A stretch of 64,000 nucleotides of DNA from Calothrix sp. FI2-JRJ7 (GTDB lineage Bacteria; Cyanobacteriota; Cyanobacteriia; Cyanobacteriales; Nostocaceae): NCBI GenBank assembly GCA_019359675.1, contig JAHHGX010000070.1, forward strand, positions 142,178 to 206,177. Direction: 5' to 3'. Each line of letters starts with the position of its first letter. Within the stretch, counting starts at the first letter, position 1. Both the position numbers and the translations under genes were made by a program. Below, piece after piece: positions 37,200 to 46,700 of this stretch. The notes beneath the pieces were generated by a model. It had not been told where the DNA came from and searched no databases. It saw only the letters and a list, made by a program, of their open reading frames with translations.

Positions 37200-38702
37200 A
37201 TGAGCTTAATTTCGATATTATACGGATTATTTTTACTCAGCGTTCTCGCTATTTATTGGTCTGTTGGTAATGAAAGACTGCGTTTGTTCATACTATTGTT
37301 AGCTAGCGTAGTATTTTATATATCATACCAACCTCAGTATTTACCACTATTACTAGTACTAGTTTATTTAAACTATCGTCTAGGACTTGAAATTGGACAA
37401 AACACCTCACCTGGAGAACATAATCAGAATGCGGGTATATCTAACGAAGATTGGGAATACGCTCAAGCCGACTGGAATCGGCACCGTTTAACTTTAGTAT
37501 GTATAGGTATAGTCTTAAATATATTTTTACTATTTGGTTTTAAATACCTAATACCCTTTTTAAAATTTGCCTTACCCGAAGCTAGAATTAAAGGCTTGGG
37601 ATTAGATACATTCAAACTACTGGCGCCGCTTGGAATATCTTACTTTGTATTTGAGTGCATCGCGTATCTAGTAGACGTTTATCGTGGCGCCCCTGCGACA
37701 AATAATTTAATTAAATTTGCGACTTACAAGTTACTATTTTTCAAAGTTACTTCCGGCCCAATAACACGCTTTCATCAACTTGCAAATCAATTCAAAGCAG
37801 CATTGCCGAGTGCGAATGTAATATCTGACGCATTATGGATGATAGCGAAGGGCGCCGTCAAAAAAGGGTTACTCGCTGATAATATCGGTGTTTTTGTAGA
37901 TATTTGTTTCGGTAACCTCCAACGTGCAGGTAGTACAGATATATGGTTAGCAACGTTTGCATATGGTTTGCAGTTGTATTTGGATTTTAGTGGATATGTA
38001 GATATAGCTCGTGGCAGTGCGATGTTATTCGGGTTGGTGTTGCCAGAAAACTTTGATTCACCTTACTTCAGTACGAGTATTGCTGATTTTTGGCGCCGTT
38101 GGCATATGACTTTGGGGGACTGGTTGCGAAATTACCTATACTTTCCTCTTGGTGGTTCGCGTGCTGGGTTGGAACGTACATGTGTCAACCTGGTAATAAT
38201 TATGGTTGTGTGTGGTGTTTGGCATGGCGCCGCATTAGGGTTTATTGTATGGGGGTTCTGGCATGGTTTAGCTTTAGTCGTGCATCGATTAGCTGATAAA
38301 GTTAGCGACCGTATAGAATTTCTCGAATATTTTTGGCAGTCACCAATTGGTGTTATTGTGGCGTGGTTGGTAACACAGCTAATGGTATTTACATCATGGA
38401 TATGGTTCCGCTTACCTGACCTGCGCGACTCAATGGAAGCTACAAAGAAACTTTGGGGACATACTGCTGATGCTCAGTTTTCACAACTTGTGTATGTCGA
38501 AGCTTTGAAAATAAGTCAGTCTCAAGTTGCGCTTTTACTCGGTGCTGTATTTCTAGGCATGGCGATATCCTATCTATTTAAGCGTCATCTCAAACTTGAA
38601 ATCAATTGGCACCTCAAAGTTCTGTTTGTGCCGTTATGCTTTTATCTCGTTTGGATACTGGCGCCTCAAGGTAGTTTACCATTCATCTACTTTGAATACT
38701 AA
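37200..38702 (+). CDS. MBOAT family O-acyltransferase (AlgI/PatA type)
   Basis: 500 residues with about ten hydrophobic helices. FYISYQPQYLPLLLVLVYLN near the start, GISYFVFECIAYLVDVYRG, DFWRRWHMTLGDWLRNYLYF and VVCGVWHGAALGFIVWGFWHG (with the family histidines) identify an AlgI-like membrane-bound O-acyltransferase. It moves an acetyl group across the membrane for transfer to a polysaccharide or peptidoglycan. The partner is the DUF1574/SGNH protein upstream, from which it is separated by about 110 bases containing a hairpin repeat. The acceptor polymer is not known; the hps polysaccharide is a possibility only. Confidence 0.93.
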   Translation: MSLISILYGLFLLSVLAIYWSVGNERLRLFILLLASVVFYISYQPQYLPLLLVLVYLNYRLGLEIGQNTSPGEHNQNAGISNEDWEYAQADWNRHRLTLVCIGIVLNIFLLFGFKYLIPFLKFALPEARIKGLGLDTFKLLAPLGISYFVFECIAYLVDVYRGAPATNNLIKFATYKLLFFKVTSGPITRFHQLANQFKAALPSANVISDALWMIAKGAVKKGLLADNIGVFVDICFGNLQRAGSTDIWLATFAYGLQLYLDFSGYVDIARGSAMLFGLVLPENFDSPYFSTSIADFWRRWHMTLGDWLRNYLYFPLGGSRAGLERTCVNLVIIMVVCGVWHGAALGFIVWGFWHGLALVVHRLADKVSDRIEFLEYFWQSPIGVIVAWLVTQLMVFTSWIWFRLPDLRDSMEATKKLWGHTADAQFSQLVYVEALKISQSQVALLLGAVFLGMAISYLFKRHLKLEINWHLKVLFVPLCFYLVWILAPQGSLPFIYFEY

Positions 38703-39085
38703 TTTATCTATCTTGTGGAACAGGCATTATTGCCTATTCTTTAATTAATGTTGACAAAAATGAGATAAGTTATGTAAACTGATGTTTAGATATATTGAGA
38801 TGGATTAAAATCTATTTAATATATTGTTTACATAACTTCATATTTTCATAGTTACAAAATCCTTGAAAAGCTTATATCATAAAGCTTTTGCGTAATCTAT
38901 GGATATCTAGAATTTAGACCTATCGAACGTTAGGTTAGATTTTTGTATAAATAAATCTAATCAAAGGTATTAGTAAATTAAATATTGGGTAGATACTCTT
39001 ATTAGGTGAATGCATGTAAAGTTGAAATTACAGGTAAATAAAATTTACTTGATCAAACTTCACATTATTTCGCATTAATAAGAAC
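38703..39085. promoter_or_regulatory. psbA upstream region
   Basis: About 380 bases preceding psbA. A TTGACA at 38751 with TAAACT about 17 bases downstream looks promoter-like but is 310 bases from the ATG. A perfect 13-bp inverted repeat (AAGTTATGTAAAC at 38767-38779, GTTTACATAACTT at 38826-38838) lies 47 bases apart. The 3' half is a long AT-rich leader. Light-responsive elements cannot be assigned by eye. Confidence 0.45.
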
Positions 39086-40168
39086 ATGACTGCAACCTTA
39101 CAAAGTCGCGATAGCGCAAACGTATGGGAACGGTTCTGCAACTGGGTAACCAGCACCGAAAACCGCATTTATGTAGGTTGGTTCGGCGTGTTGATGATTC
39201 CTACCTTGTTGTCAGCAACCATCTGCTTCATCATTGCATTTGTAGCAGCACCTCCCGTTGATATCGACGGTATCCGCGAGCCTGTAGCTGGTTCATTGAT
39301 TTACGGAAACAACATCATCTCTGGTGCGGTTGTTCCTTCTTCTAACGCTATCGGTTTACACTTCTACCCCATTTGGGAAGCTGCTTCCTTGGATGAGTGG
39401 TTGTACAACGGTGGTCCTTACCAGTTGGTAGTATTCCACTTCTTGATTGGTTGCTTCGCTTACTTAGGGCGCCAGTGGGAATTATCTTACCGCTTGGGTA
39501 TGCGTCCTTGGATTTGCGTTGCTTACTCTGCTCCTTTGGCATCTGCAACCGCAGTATTCTTGATTTACCCCATCGGTCAAGGTTCGTTCTCTGATGGTAT
39601 GCCTTTAGGTATCTCTGGTACCTTCAACTTCATGTTGGTATTCCAAGCAGAACATAATATTTTGATGCACCCCTTCCACCAATTAGGTGTAGCTGGTGTA
39701 TTCGGTGGTAGCTTATTCTGTGCAATGCACGGTTCATTGGTGACATCTTCCTTGGTTCGTGAAACCAGCGAAACTGAAAGCCAAAACTACGGTTACAAGT
39801 TCGGTCAAGAAGAAGAAACCTACAACATCGTTGCAGCACACGGTTACTTCGGTCGCTTAATTTTCCAATACGCTTCATTCAACAACAGCCGTTCCTTACA
39901 CTTCTTCTTAGGTGCTTGGCCTGTTGTATGTATCTGGTTGACTGCATTGGGTATTTCCACAATGGCGTTTAACTTAAACGGTTTCAACTTTAACCAATCA
40001 GTACTTGATAGCCAAGGTCGTGTTATCAATACTTGGGCTGACGTTATCAACCGTGCTAACCTCGGTATGGAAGTAATGCACGAGCGTAATGCTCACAACT
40101 TCCCTCTTGACCTTGCAAGCGGTGAACCTGCTCCTGTAGCAATTGCGGCGCCTGCTATTAACGGTTAA
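39086..40168 (+). CDS. psbA: Photosystem II D1 protein PsbA
   Basis: 360 residues. The catalytic and cofactor residues are all present: Tyr161, Asp170, His190, His198 (P680 ligand), His215, Ser264, His272, His332, Glu333, His337, Asp342 and Ala344, after which the C-terminal extension (about 16 residues) is cleaved. Residue 130 is Gln ([10 protein letters not shown]), the D1:1-type form. D1 binds the manganese cluster and much of the primary electron transfer chain of photosystem II. A clear intrinsic terminator follows at 40218, and a relic of another psbA lies at 40348. Confidence 0.98.
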   Translation: MTATLQSRDSANVWERFCNWVTSTENRIYVGWFGVLMIPTLLSATICFIIAFVAAPPVDIDGIREPVAGSLIYGNNIISGAVVPSSNAIGLHFYPIWEAASLDEWLYNGGPYQLVVFHFLIGCFAYLGRQWELSYRLGMRPWICVAYSAPLASATAVFLIYPIGQGSFSDGMPLGISGTFNFMLVFQAEHNILMHPFHQLGVAGVFGGSLFCAMHGSLVTSSLVRETSETESQNYGYKFGQEEETYNIVAAHGYFGRLIFQYASFNNSRSLHFFLGAWPVVCIWLTALGISTMAFNLNGFNFNQSVLDSQGRVINTWADVINRANLGMEVMHERNAHNFPLDLASGEPAPVAIAAPAING

Positions 40169-40217
40169 TAGAATAGAGACGCGAAAAATATCACGTCTCT
40201 AAACCCTGGACATACAA

Positions 40218-40253
40218 CGCCTTCAGTGAACCACCACTGAGGGCGCTTTTTTA
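40218..40253 (+). terminator. Intrinsic terminator of psbA
   Basis: CGCCTTCAGTG, a six-base loop, CACTGAGGGCG and then CTTTTTT. A strong GC-rich stem with a T-tract located 50 bases after the stop codon. Confidence 0.9.
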
Positions 40254-40347
40254 TTTACGTATATTCTTTACGTTTCTTAACATTAAAGCAGTATTAACTA
40301 ATTAAATCAATACCCATAGTGAGTAATTATTACAGTGATTACTAGTA

Positions 40348-40440
40348 ATGCACGAACGTAACGCACACAACTTCCAACTCGACTTAGCTAGTGGTACTGA
40401 AATACCCCTAGCTTTACAGGCGCCTGTCATTAATGGTTAA
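40348..40440 (+). pseudogene. psbA: 3' relic of a second psbA gene
   Basis: The frame from ATG 40348 reads [20 protein letters not shown], then a tail ending APVING and a TAA stop. This is the last about 30 codons of psbA, with the processing-region residues His-Glu-Arg-Asn and Asp-Leu-Ala kept (Pro to Gln at one site). An in-frame stop lies a few codons upstream and no other psbA sequence is found. It looks like the leftover of a tandem psbA copy after deletion. Confidence 0.85.
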
Positions 40441-40661
40441 TTAACTCCGAAATACTAATATTTATTAAAGGGTAGGCATAATGCTCATCCTTTTTGAGTT
40501 GTAGCACAAAGTCACAGATGTGCAGTGAAGTCGATTATTAAGTATTAATATTTTTGACATATTTTTAGATATTTTAATTTTTTATTGCTGACTTAATATC
40601 CGCCGTTATTTAGTTGATTGGCGCCTATTTTTTCAGCTTTAGTTTCCGAACAATGCAGTTA

Positions 40662-41015
40662 TTACGCTTTAGCTAACGGCTCTATATTTTGCTCTTGTGC
40701 ATACCATTTATGAGCAACTGCTTCAAGTTGATCTAAGACTAAGATTAAGTCTTGCGCGCGTTCTGTTAAACCATAGGTAACTTGAGGTGGAATGGTTGGT
40801 TCATAAAGACGGTAAATAACCTCTGCTTCCTCAAGCATTCGTAATCTCTCAGTAAGAATTTTTGAAGATATTCCTTCAAGCTGACGTTTTAAAGCACCAA
40901 AACGAGTAGGTCCTTTTGAGCGCAAAATCCAAAGAATGTATAGTGTCCAAGGACCAATCAGCAGGTTTGTCAGCGCAGTTATGGGACAACTTGTAGATTT
41001 GTTAGATAGAGACAT
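40662..41015 (-). CDS. HxlR family winged-helix transcriptional regulator
   Basis: 117 residues. CPITALTNLLIGPWTLYILW, GPTRFGALKRQLEGISSKIL (recognition helix), TERLRMLEEAEVIYR and a wing VTYGLTERAQDL fit HxlR. A cysteine near the N-terminus (Cys10) is in the position used for redox or quinone sensing in some members. Targets cannot be read from the sequence; the nearest genes are psbA (upstream on the map) and the NHL-repeat protein. Confidence 0.9.
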   Translation of the reverse strand: MSLSNKSTSCPITALTNLLIGPWTLYILWILRSKGPTRFGALKRQLEGISSKILTERLRMLEEAEVIYRLYEPTIPPQVTYGLTERAQDLILVLDQLEAVAHKWYAQEQNIEPLAKA

Positions 41016-41108
41016 AAGTAGTTAATTGAAGGTGACTTGGTTACTTTAAAGTACCTACTTTACATTATTAGCAGATAACTTATAGTAACTATTAGAGTGA
41101 CTAAGAAC

Positions 41109-41172
41109 AACGTCCTATACAGAGGGCGGGTGTCTTATACAGAGGGCGGGCTTTCCTGCCCACCCCACAAGA
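41109..41172. repeat. Repeat with GAGGGCGGG units
   Basis: TATACAGAGGGCGGGTGTC and TATACAGAGGGCGGGCTTTC are two direct repeats, the second of which continues with a CCTGCCCACCCCAC partner. It lies between the HxlR gene and the NHL gene. Confidence 0.5.
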
Positions 41173-41300
41173 TGGATTAATTTATTTTTTGGTAGCTAAA
41201 ATATGCGCGCTATGGGTGTAGGTGCGGTGCAATTGCACTGTTATTTTCATGCGCGTTTAAGGAGTACACATCAGAATTATAGAATCAGGAGTTCAACCAG

Positions 41301-42452
41301 ATGAAAGCATTAAAAAATTTATCAATAGCTATTGCTAGTACTGGATACTTTGTTTTGGCTTACTCAACCCAAGTAGGAGCAGTAAGCTTAACATACAATA
41401 CGAGTATTGGTAGACCTGCTGATTTAACAAAAGGCGAGATTCCTGGAATGCCTGGAACCCTTGCAGTACCTCAAGGCATAACCAAGCAATCAGAAACTGG
41501 GAATATTTTTATCAGTGCTGGTCGTGGAGCTGACAGGGTAGATGTATTCGATAGTTCTGGTAACTATATCAAAGGAATTGGTAGTACAGGCAGTGGCGCC
41601 GGACAGTTCAAAGAACCATCAACGTTGGAATTCTCTTCAAAGACAGGAAATCTATATGTAGGTGATGTTAATAACAACCGCGTGAATGTGTTTGATAGCC
41701 AAGGCAATTACCTCAATTCAATTGGTCAAGGTCAATTTGGCGGTCTTAAAGAGGGTAGGTTATTTTTTGGGCCATCTGGTGTGACATTTGATAAAGATAA
41801 TAATGTCTATGTGGGCGATTTCAGCAATGACCGAATTATTAAATTTAATCCAAATGGTGAGATTATCGGCAGCATTGGTAGTTCAGGCACTGAAGCAGGG
41901 CAACTTCAAGGCCCAGCAGGCGTGAGAATATCTTCTAATACAGGAAATATTTATGTGGCTGACCAGTTTAATAACCGCGTTCAAGTTCTTGACCCAGAAG
42001 GAAAGCCTTTATTGACCTTTGGTAAACTTGGCGCCGAGCCTGGGGAATTTAATCAGCCAATTGGCATTGAAGTTGACGAGAATGATAATATCTATGTCGC
42101 TGACTCAATAAATAGTCGCGTTCAAGTATTTGACAAAAACGGTAATTTCCTCACTGCATACGGTCAACCAGCCGTTAATGCATCAGGTGAAATTGTACCA
42201 CCTCCAGCCTTAGATGGCCCTCCTTACGGTAACCCACTCGACCTTGAACCAGGTAAGTTTAACTGGACAGGTGGTACAAGTCTCAAAGATGGCAAACTTT
42301 ATGTAGGCGATTTTTTCCAAGGTCGCGTCCAAGTATTAGATGTAAATAATACTAATAGCACTCGAATTCCAGAAGCCAGCTCAGTATTAGGTTTAGCAGT
42401 ACTAGGAACTTTTGCTGTGGCTGGCAAACTCAGAATCTTCAAAGCTCAGTAG
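41301..42452 (+). CDS. NHL-repeat beta-propeller protein with PEP-CTERM-like tail
   Basis: 383 residues. An N-terminal signal peptide (LSIAIASTGYFVLAYSTQVG) is followed by about six NHL repeats of the type GNIYVADQFNNRVQVLDPEG and FGKLGAEPGEFNQPIGIEVD. The C-terminus, PEASSVLGLAVLGTFAVAGK followed by basic residues, is a PEP-CTERM-like exosortase sorting signal. The protein is therefore probably exported and anchored or released by a cyanoexosortase. Its ligand is unknown. The TAG stop is the first triplet of a repeat that continues GGTTGGGTGGAGCG. Confidence 0.85.
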   Translation: MKALKNLSIAIASTGYFVLAYSTQVGAVSLTYNTSIGRPADLTKGEIPGMPGTLAVPQGITKQSETGNIFISAGRGADRVDVFDSSGNYIKGIGSTGSGAGQFKEPSTLEFSSKTGNLYVGDVNNNRVNVFDSQGNYLNSIGQGQFGGLKEGRLFFGPSGVTFDKDNNVYVGDFSNDRIIKFNPNGEIIGSIGSSGTEAGQLQGPAGVRISSNTGNIYVADQFNNRVQVLDPEGKPLLTFGKLGAEPGEFNQPIGIEVDENDNIYVADSINSRVQVFDKNGNFLTAYGQPAVNASGEIVPPPALDGPPYGNPLDLEPGKFNWTGGTSLKDGKLYVGDFFQGRVQVLDVNNTNSTRIPEASSVLGLAVLGTFAVAGKLRIFKAQ

Positions 42453-42481
42453 GTTGGGTGGAGCGTATAGCGGAACCCAAC
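42450..42481. repeat. Inverted repeat starting at a stop codon
   Basis: TAGGTTGGGTGGAGCG with CGGAACCCAAC, related to the elements at 12217 and 19637. The first three bases are the NHL gene's stop codon. Confidence 0.65.
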
Positions 42482-42528
42482 AGTATCAAATAACCGAATA
42501 CATGTAGATACATTACATACCGAAATAT

Positions 42529-42556
42529 CTAGAGACGTTACATGTAACGTCTCTAC
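42529..42556. repeat. 28-bp palindrome, GACGTTACATGTAACGTC type
   Basis: CTAGAGACGTTACA and TGTAACGTCTCTAC. The variant with the ACATGT centre, also at 46976-47003 and in half form at 63861-63876. Confidence 0.8.
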
Positions 42557-42565
42557 ATCTAACGT

Positions 42566-42979
42566 CTACATGATAGGGGCATTGTTTAGTTCGTTGGCGC
42601 CACTATTATAAACTGGGTTAAGCTCCCTAATTGAAGGCGGATGTAACCCTAAGACAATTTGAGATTTTGGAATACCGCGATTTGAGAGTTCTTCCCCAAT
42701 ATCTATATCGCTTTCATTGTGTTGAATCCAAACTTTGCCGTCAATGATTTCAATGTGAATGACTGGGTAAAAAACTCGATCTTCTTCAGGTATCCAACCT
42801 TGACACAAAAGCTGATACCTATTTGATTGCTTATCAAACACAGGTACAACTTTTAAGGTATTTGGAATAATGTTTTCAGGAATAGATTCTAGCAAAGTGC
42901 CGATGATTGCTTGCTGGCAGTCTTCAATGGCAACCATCCTCGAAGTCTGAGTTAAGGAAGCAGAGGGCTTGGGTTCCAT
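42566..42979 (-). CDS. xisI: XisI-like protein
   Basis: 137 residues. RYQLLCQGWIPEEDRVFYPV, IHIEIIDGKVWIQHNESDID and IVLGLHPPSIRELNPVYN are the XisI core. The N-terminus is longer than usual; the natural start may be the Met of MVAIEDCQQAI near residue 15. The reading frame overlaps the end of xisH by 28 bases. Together with xisH it forms the second complete XisHI pair in the window. Confidence 0.82.
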   Translation of the reverse strand: MEPKPSASLTQTSRMVAIEDCQQAIIGTLLESIPENIIPNTLKVVPVFDKQSNRYQLLCQGWIPEEDRVFYPVIHIEIIDGKVWIQHNESDIDIGEELSNRGIPKSQIVLGLHPPSIRELNPVYNSGANELNNAPIM

Positions 42980-43380
42980 CGAACAATCTCCTTACTAAGA
43001 ATATCGATAGTAAATAGGTTAACACAGTGAAGCGAGAGACTAGCCTGAAAAAAAGGCTTAGTTAGATGTTTTGTATAAATTTTCTCAGGAAGCGCCAGGT
43101 AAGGAATGCGATTCACACCCAGGTCTGTGAGTGCCATGCGGTAATGTAAGTATTGCCCAACTGCTTGATGGAAGTCGTAAGTGATACTTGGGTTTCCAAA
43201 ACTTTTAACTTCTACTGCAATTTGAATATTTTCTTTCTCAGCACTAATTAATTTGTCAGCAATCATATCTAAATTAAGGTCAGTACCCATATAATTGAGC
43301 GTTGTTGTAGATTCAATATTTACCCATCCATCTTTAATTAGGGCGATTTCTACAAGATTATGAAGTTTATCTTTTGCCAT
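42952..43380 (-). CDS. xisH: XisH-like protein (PD-(D/E)XK nuclease-like fold)
   Basis: 142 residues. The canonical N-terminus MAKDKLHNLVEIALIKDGW is in frame, followed by LNLDMIADKLISAEKENIQ and IAVEVKSFGNPSITYDFHQA, where VEVKSF is the E-x-K catalytic-like motif. Unlike the copy at 14917 this gene is intact. In Anabaena XisH and XisI are needed for fdxN element excision; most homologues occur elsewhere and their role is not settled. It is transcribed away from the plasmid-type replication gene. Confidence 0.87.
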   Translation of the reverse strand: MAKDKLHNLVEIALIKDGWVNIESTTTLNYMGTDLNLDMIADKLISAEKENIQIAVEVKSFGNPSITYDFHQAVGQYLHYRMALTDLGVNRIPYLALPEKIYTKHLTKPFFQASLSLHCVNLFTIDILSKEIVRWNPSPLLP

Positions 43381-43759
43381 TAGATATATTTTTATTTTAT
43401 TTTTAAATTTATAAATAATTCTTGAATCTAAATCCTTTTAGAGGTTTATAAGCAAATTAGTGAATTCCTAAAAAACAATAGTACTAATATAGTTATAACT
43501 AATTGCCAGCAAGCATGATTTTTATATTTATTTAATATTTATTTTTCGCTATGTAAACTAGTGTGGAGATTTGTTAAGATTTGGAGAATTTACTGATTTA
43601 CAAAATTTATGAGATGATAAATATTACAATACATACTTATTGATTGAACTGTAAGTTTGGAGGGAGCAAAGTAGGAAAGATTAAACGATGTGTTATATAT
43701 AACATTATAATTTAGATTACCCTAGAGTCTTTACTTAGTACCTATACCGAAAAAAGTGG
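43381..43759. other. Divergent intergenic region between xisH and the CyRepA1 gene
   Basis: About 380 AT-rich bases with promoters for both genes expected. No GGCGCC site, no iteron-like tandem repeats and no other feature that I recognise; a replication origin with repeats is not evident. Confidence 0.4.
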
Positions 43760-46700
43760 ATGCGTGTTAAGTTGTTTGCATCGTATGAAGCATTGAGCTT
43801 GGGTAACATGTATCGGTACTATCTGCATCCACAGCATTTTGACGAGTTAGTTCGAGGTAGTGGTATTGATTCGGACATCGCGAGCTTAAATTTCAGTTCA
43901 CTTCAAGATAATGGCGCCTATGATTACTTATTGATTTCTGAGCAGGTTCCACGTACTAATACGGGAATGGTCAGAAATAGCTGGTTGCAGCGTTACGCAC
44001 ACGTAAGTTCTGGGGGTTGGTGGTGTTCGGGACTTGACCCTTTGAATAATTGGGAAAGTATGGAGTGGGGTTGTTTTAAGCCAAATCAACCTCGACTGAA
44101 TCAGAAGGGTAAAAATATTAAGTATGAGCATCCTCCTGGAACAGCTACGCGCGTATTTTGTCTGCGTGTGACATTACCTGTGTGGGAGAAAGTTTGTCAA
44201 CGTTATGGTATAGATTTACCTGCGAATATATATATTAATCAAAGTGGTGAAGCTGAGGGTTTTTGGCAGTGGGTGATTGAGCGTTCGATACCAGTTATTA
44301 TTTGTGAGGGTGTTAAAAAAGCTGCTGCTTTATTATCGTTAGGTTATGTTGCAATTGCAATACCTGGAATTACTAGTGGTTATCGTGTTAATAAGAATGA
44401 ATTTGGTAAAGTTATTAGTCGGCAGCTTATACCAGATTTAGCAGCTTTTACAGTTACAGTCAGGCGCCAATTTTACATTTGTTTTGATTTTGAGACGGAA
44501 CCGAGAAAAATTGCTGCTGTTGATAATGCAATTTCTCAGCTTGGTTTACTGTTTCAATCTCAGAATTGTTCTGTTCAGGCGATGAAGCTACCTGGAAAAG
44601 AAAAAGGTGTTGATGAATTTATTGTTGAGCAGGGCGCCGATGCCGTCGATAATATATATAGTCACAGTTTAGATTTAGAGACATATTTAGCTCTTTGCAA
44701 ACCCCATGCTCAATTAACGATAAATGCTGCGCTAACAGTTAATCGTCGTTATTTAGGTGAAATACCTCTGCCAAATTCTGGTTTAGTTGGTGTAAAGTCA
44801 GCGAAAGGAACGGGAAAAACAACTGCACTACAAAAAGTAATCGAATCGGCAAAAGCAAATAACCGTCCCATTTTATTAATCACCCATCGAATCCAACTTG
44901 GAAAATTCCTCTGCGACAAAATCGGTATCGACTGGGGTATTGGAAATTCCCGTAGAGACGTGATTAATCCCTGCGGGAAAACCTCCGGTTTACACGTCTC
45001 TACACAAAATTCTATAGGTTTGTGTGTAGATTCAATTTGGAAACTTAATGCGAATGACTGGGCTGGTGGGATAATAATTTTAGACGAAGTTGAACAGTCT
45101 TTATCACACTTACTTCATAGTACTACTTGTAAAGATAAGCGCGTTAAGCTTCTTAAAACATTCCAGGAACTTATTAACACTGTGTTAACAACAGGTGGTT
45201 TGGTAATTGCTCAAGATGCTGATTTATCAGATATTTCCTTGGAGTACATACAGCAGTTAGCAGGAATAGAAATAACTCCTTGGGTGCTAGAAAATGAATG
45301 GCAACCTGAGAAAGGTTGGGATATCTCGTTTTATGATTCTCCTAACCCGACTCCGTTAATTCAACAGCTTGAACTTGACTTAATAGCTGGACGTAAATGT
45401 TATGTTACTACCGATAGTCGTGCAGGACGATATAGTTGTGAAACTATTGAACGTTATTTAAGAGAACGTCTAGAGCGTTTATATAGAATATCTCCTAAAT
45501 CATTGGTGATAAGCAGCAGCACAACTAATACTCCTGGACATGCAGCAGTAGACTTTGCTGCTGAAATCAATCAAAAAGTTACAGATTACGATTTAGTGTT
45601 AGTGACACCTAGTCTAGGAACAGGTGTTAGTATCGACGTTCAGCACTTTGACCGTGTTTACGGAATTTTTCAAGGTGTAATTCCTGACTCAGAAGCAAGA
45701 CAAGCATTATCACGTGTTCGTGACTCTATACCACGTGCAGTATGGTGTGCAAAACGAGGAATTGGAATAATTGGCAGTGGTAGCACTAACTATCGATTAC
45801 TATCACAGTGGTATCAGGAAAACCAAAAGGAAAATTTAGCCTTATTAAGTCCCTTACATCATGTTGATGTAGACTTACCGTTGGTATATGACCCTATACA
45901 TTTACGAACTTGGGCAAAACTATCCGCACGTATAAATGCTTCGATTTGTATGTACCGTCAATCGATGAAAGAAGGTTTAATCGCAGATGGTCATCAAATA
46001 TGGTTACGCAGTAACGCTGTACATCAGAATATTATCCGCGATTTACGTCATGCATTTTTGGCAACAGACCCCGAAGACTTGCCAACTCGTCGCAGATTAA
46101 TGTTAGAAATTGTTAAAGTCCAAAAAGACTGGCGCCTTCTTCGGCAAAAATCTAAGGAAATTAGCTGTAGTATTAAGAAAATTAAACGCCAAAATCAAAT
46201 AGTTGGCGCCAATGCAGTTGCAAACGCCAAAGATATAGATAAAGTAGAGTACGAGAAAATATCAGCAAAACACTCACTCAGCGAAGAAGAACGTCATCAA
46301 ATCAACAAATACATGCTTTTACAACGCTATAGTGTCCCCGTAACTCCAGAATTGAAGATGCGTGATGACCAAGGGTATTATGCTCAACTGTTAATACACT
46401 ATCATCTCACGCACGAAAGCGAATATTTTAGACTTAAAGACAAACAAGAATGGTATCAACAGTTATTATCAGGTGACGGAAAAGTGTTTTTACCTGATTT
46501 GAAGACCTATACATTAAAAGTTGAAGCATTACGCGCGTTAGGAATGCAGCAATTTTTAGAGTCAGGACGCACCTTTACAGAACATGAAACAGATTTACTA
46601 AGACTCAAAAACACAGTGTTGCAGTGTAGTCAACATATAAAGCGAGTTTTAGGTATTAACTTGATTAAAGATAACGACCAAGCTCCAACTATAAAAATTC

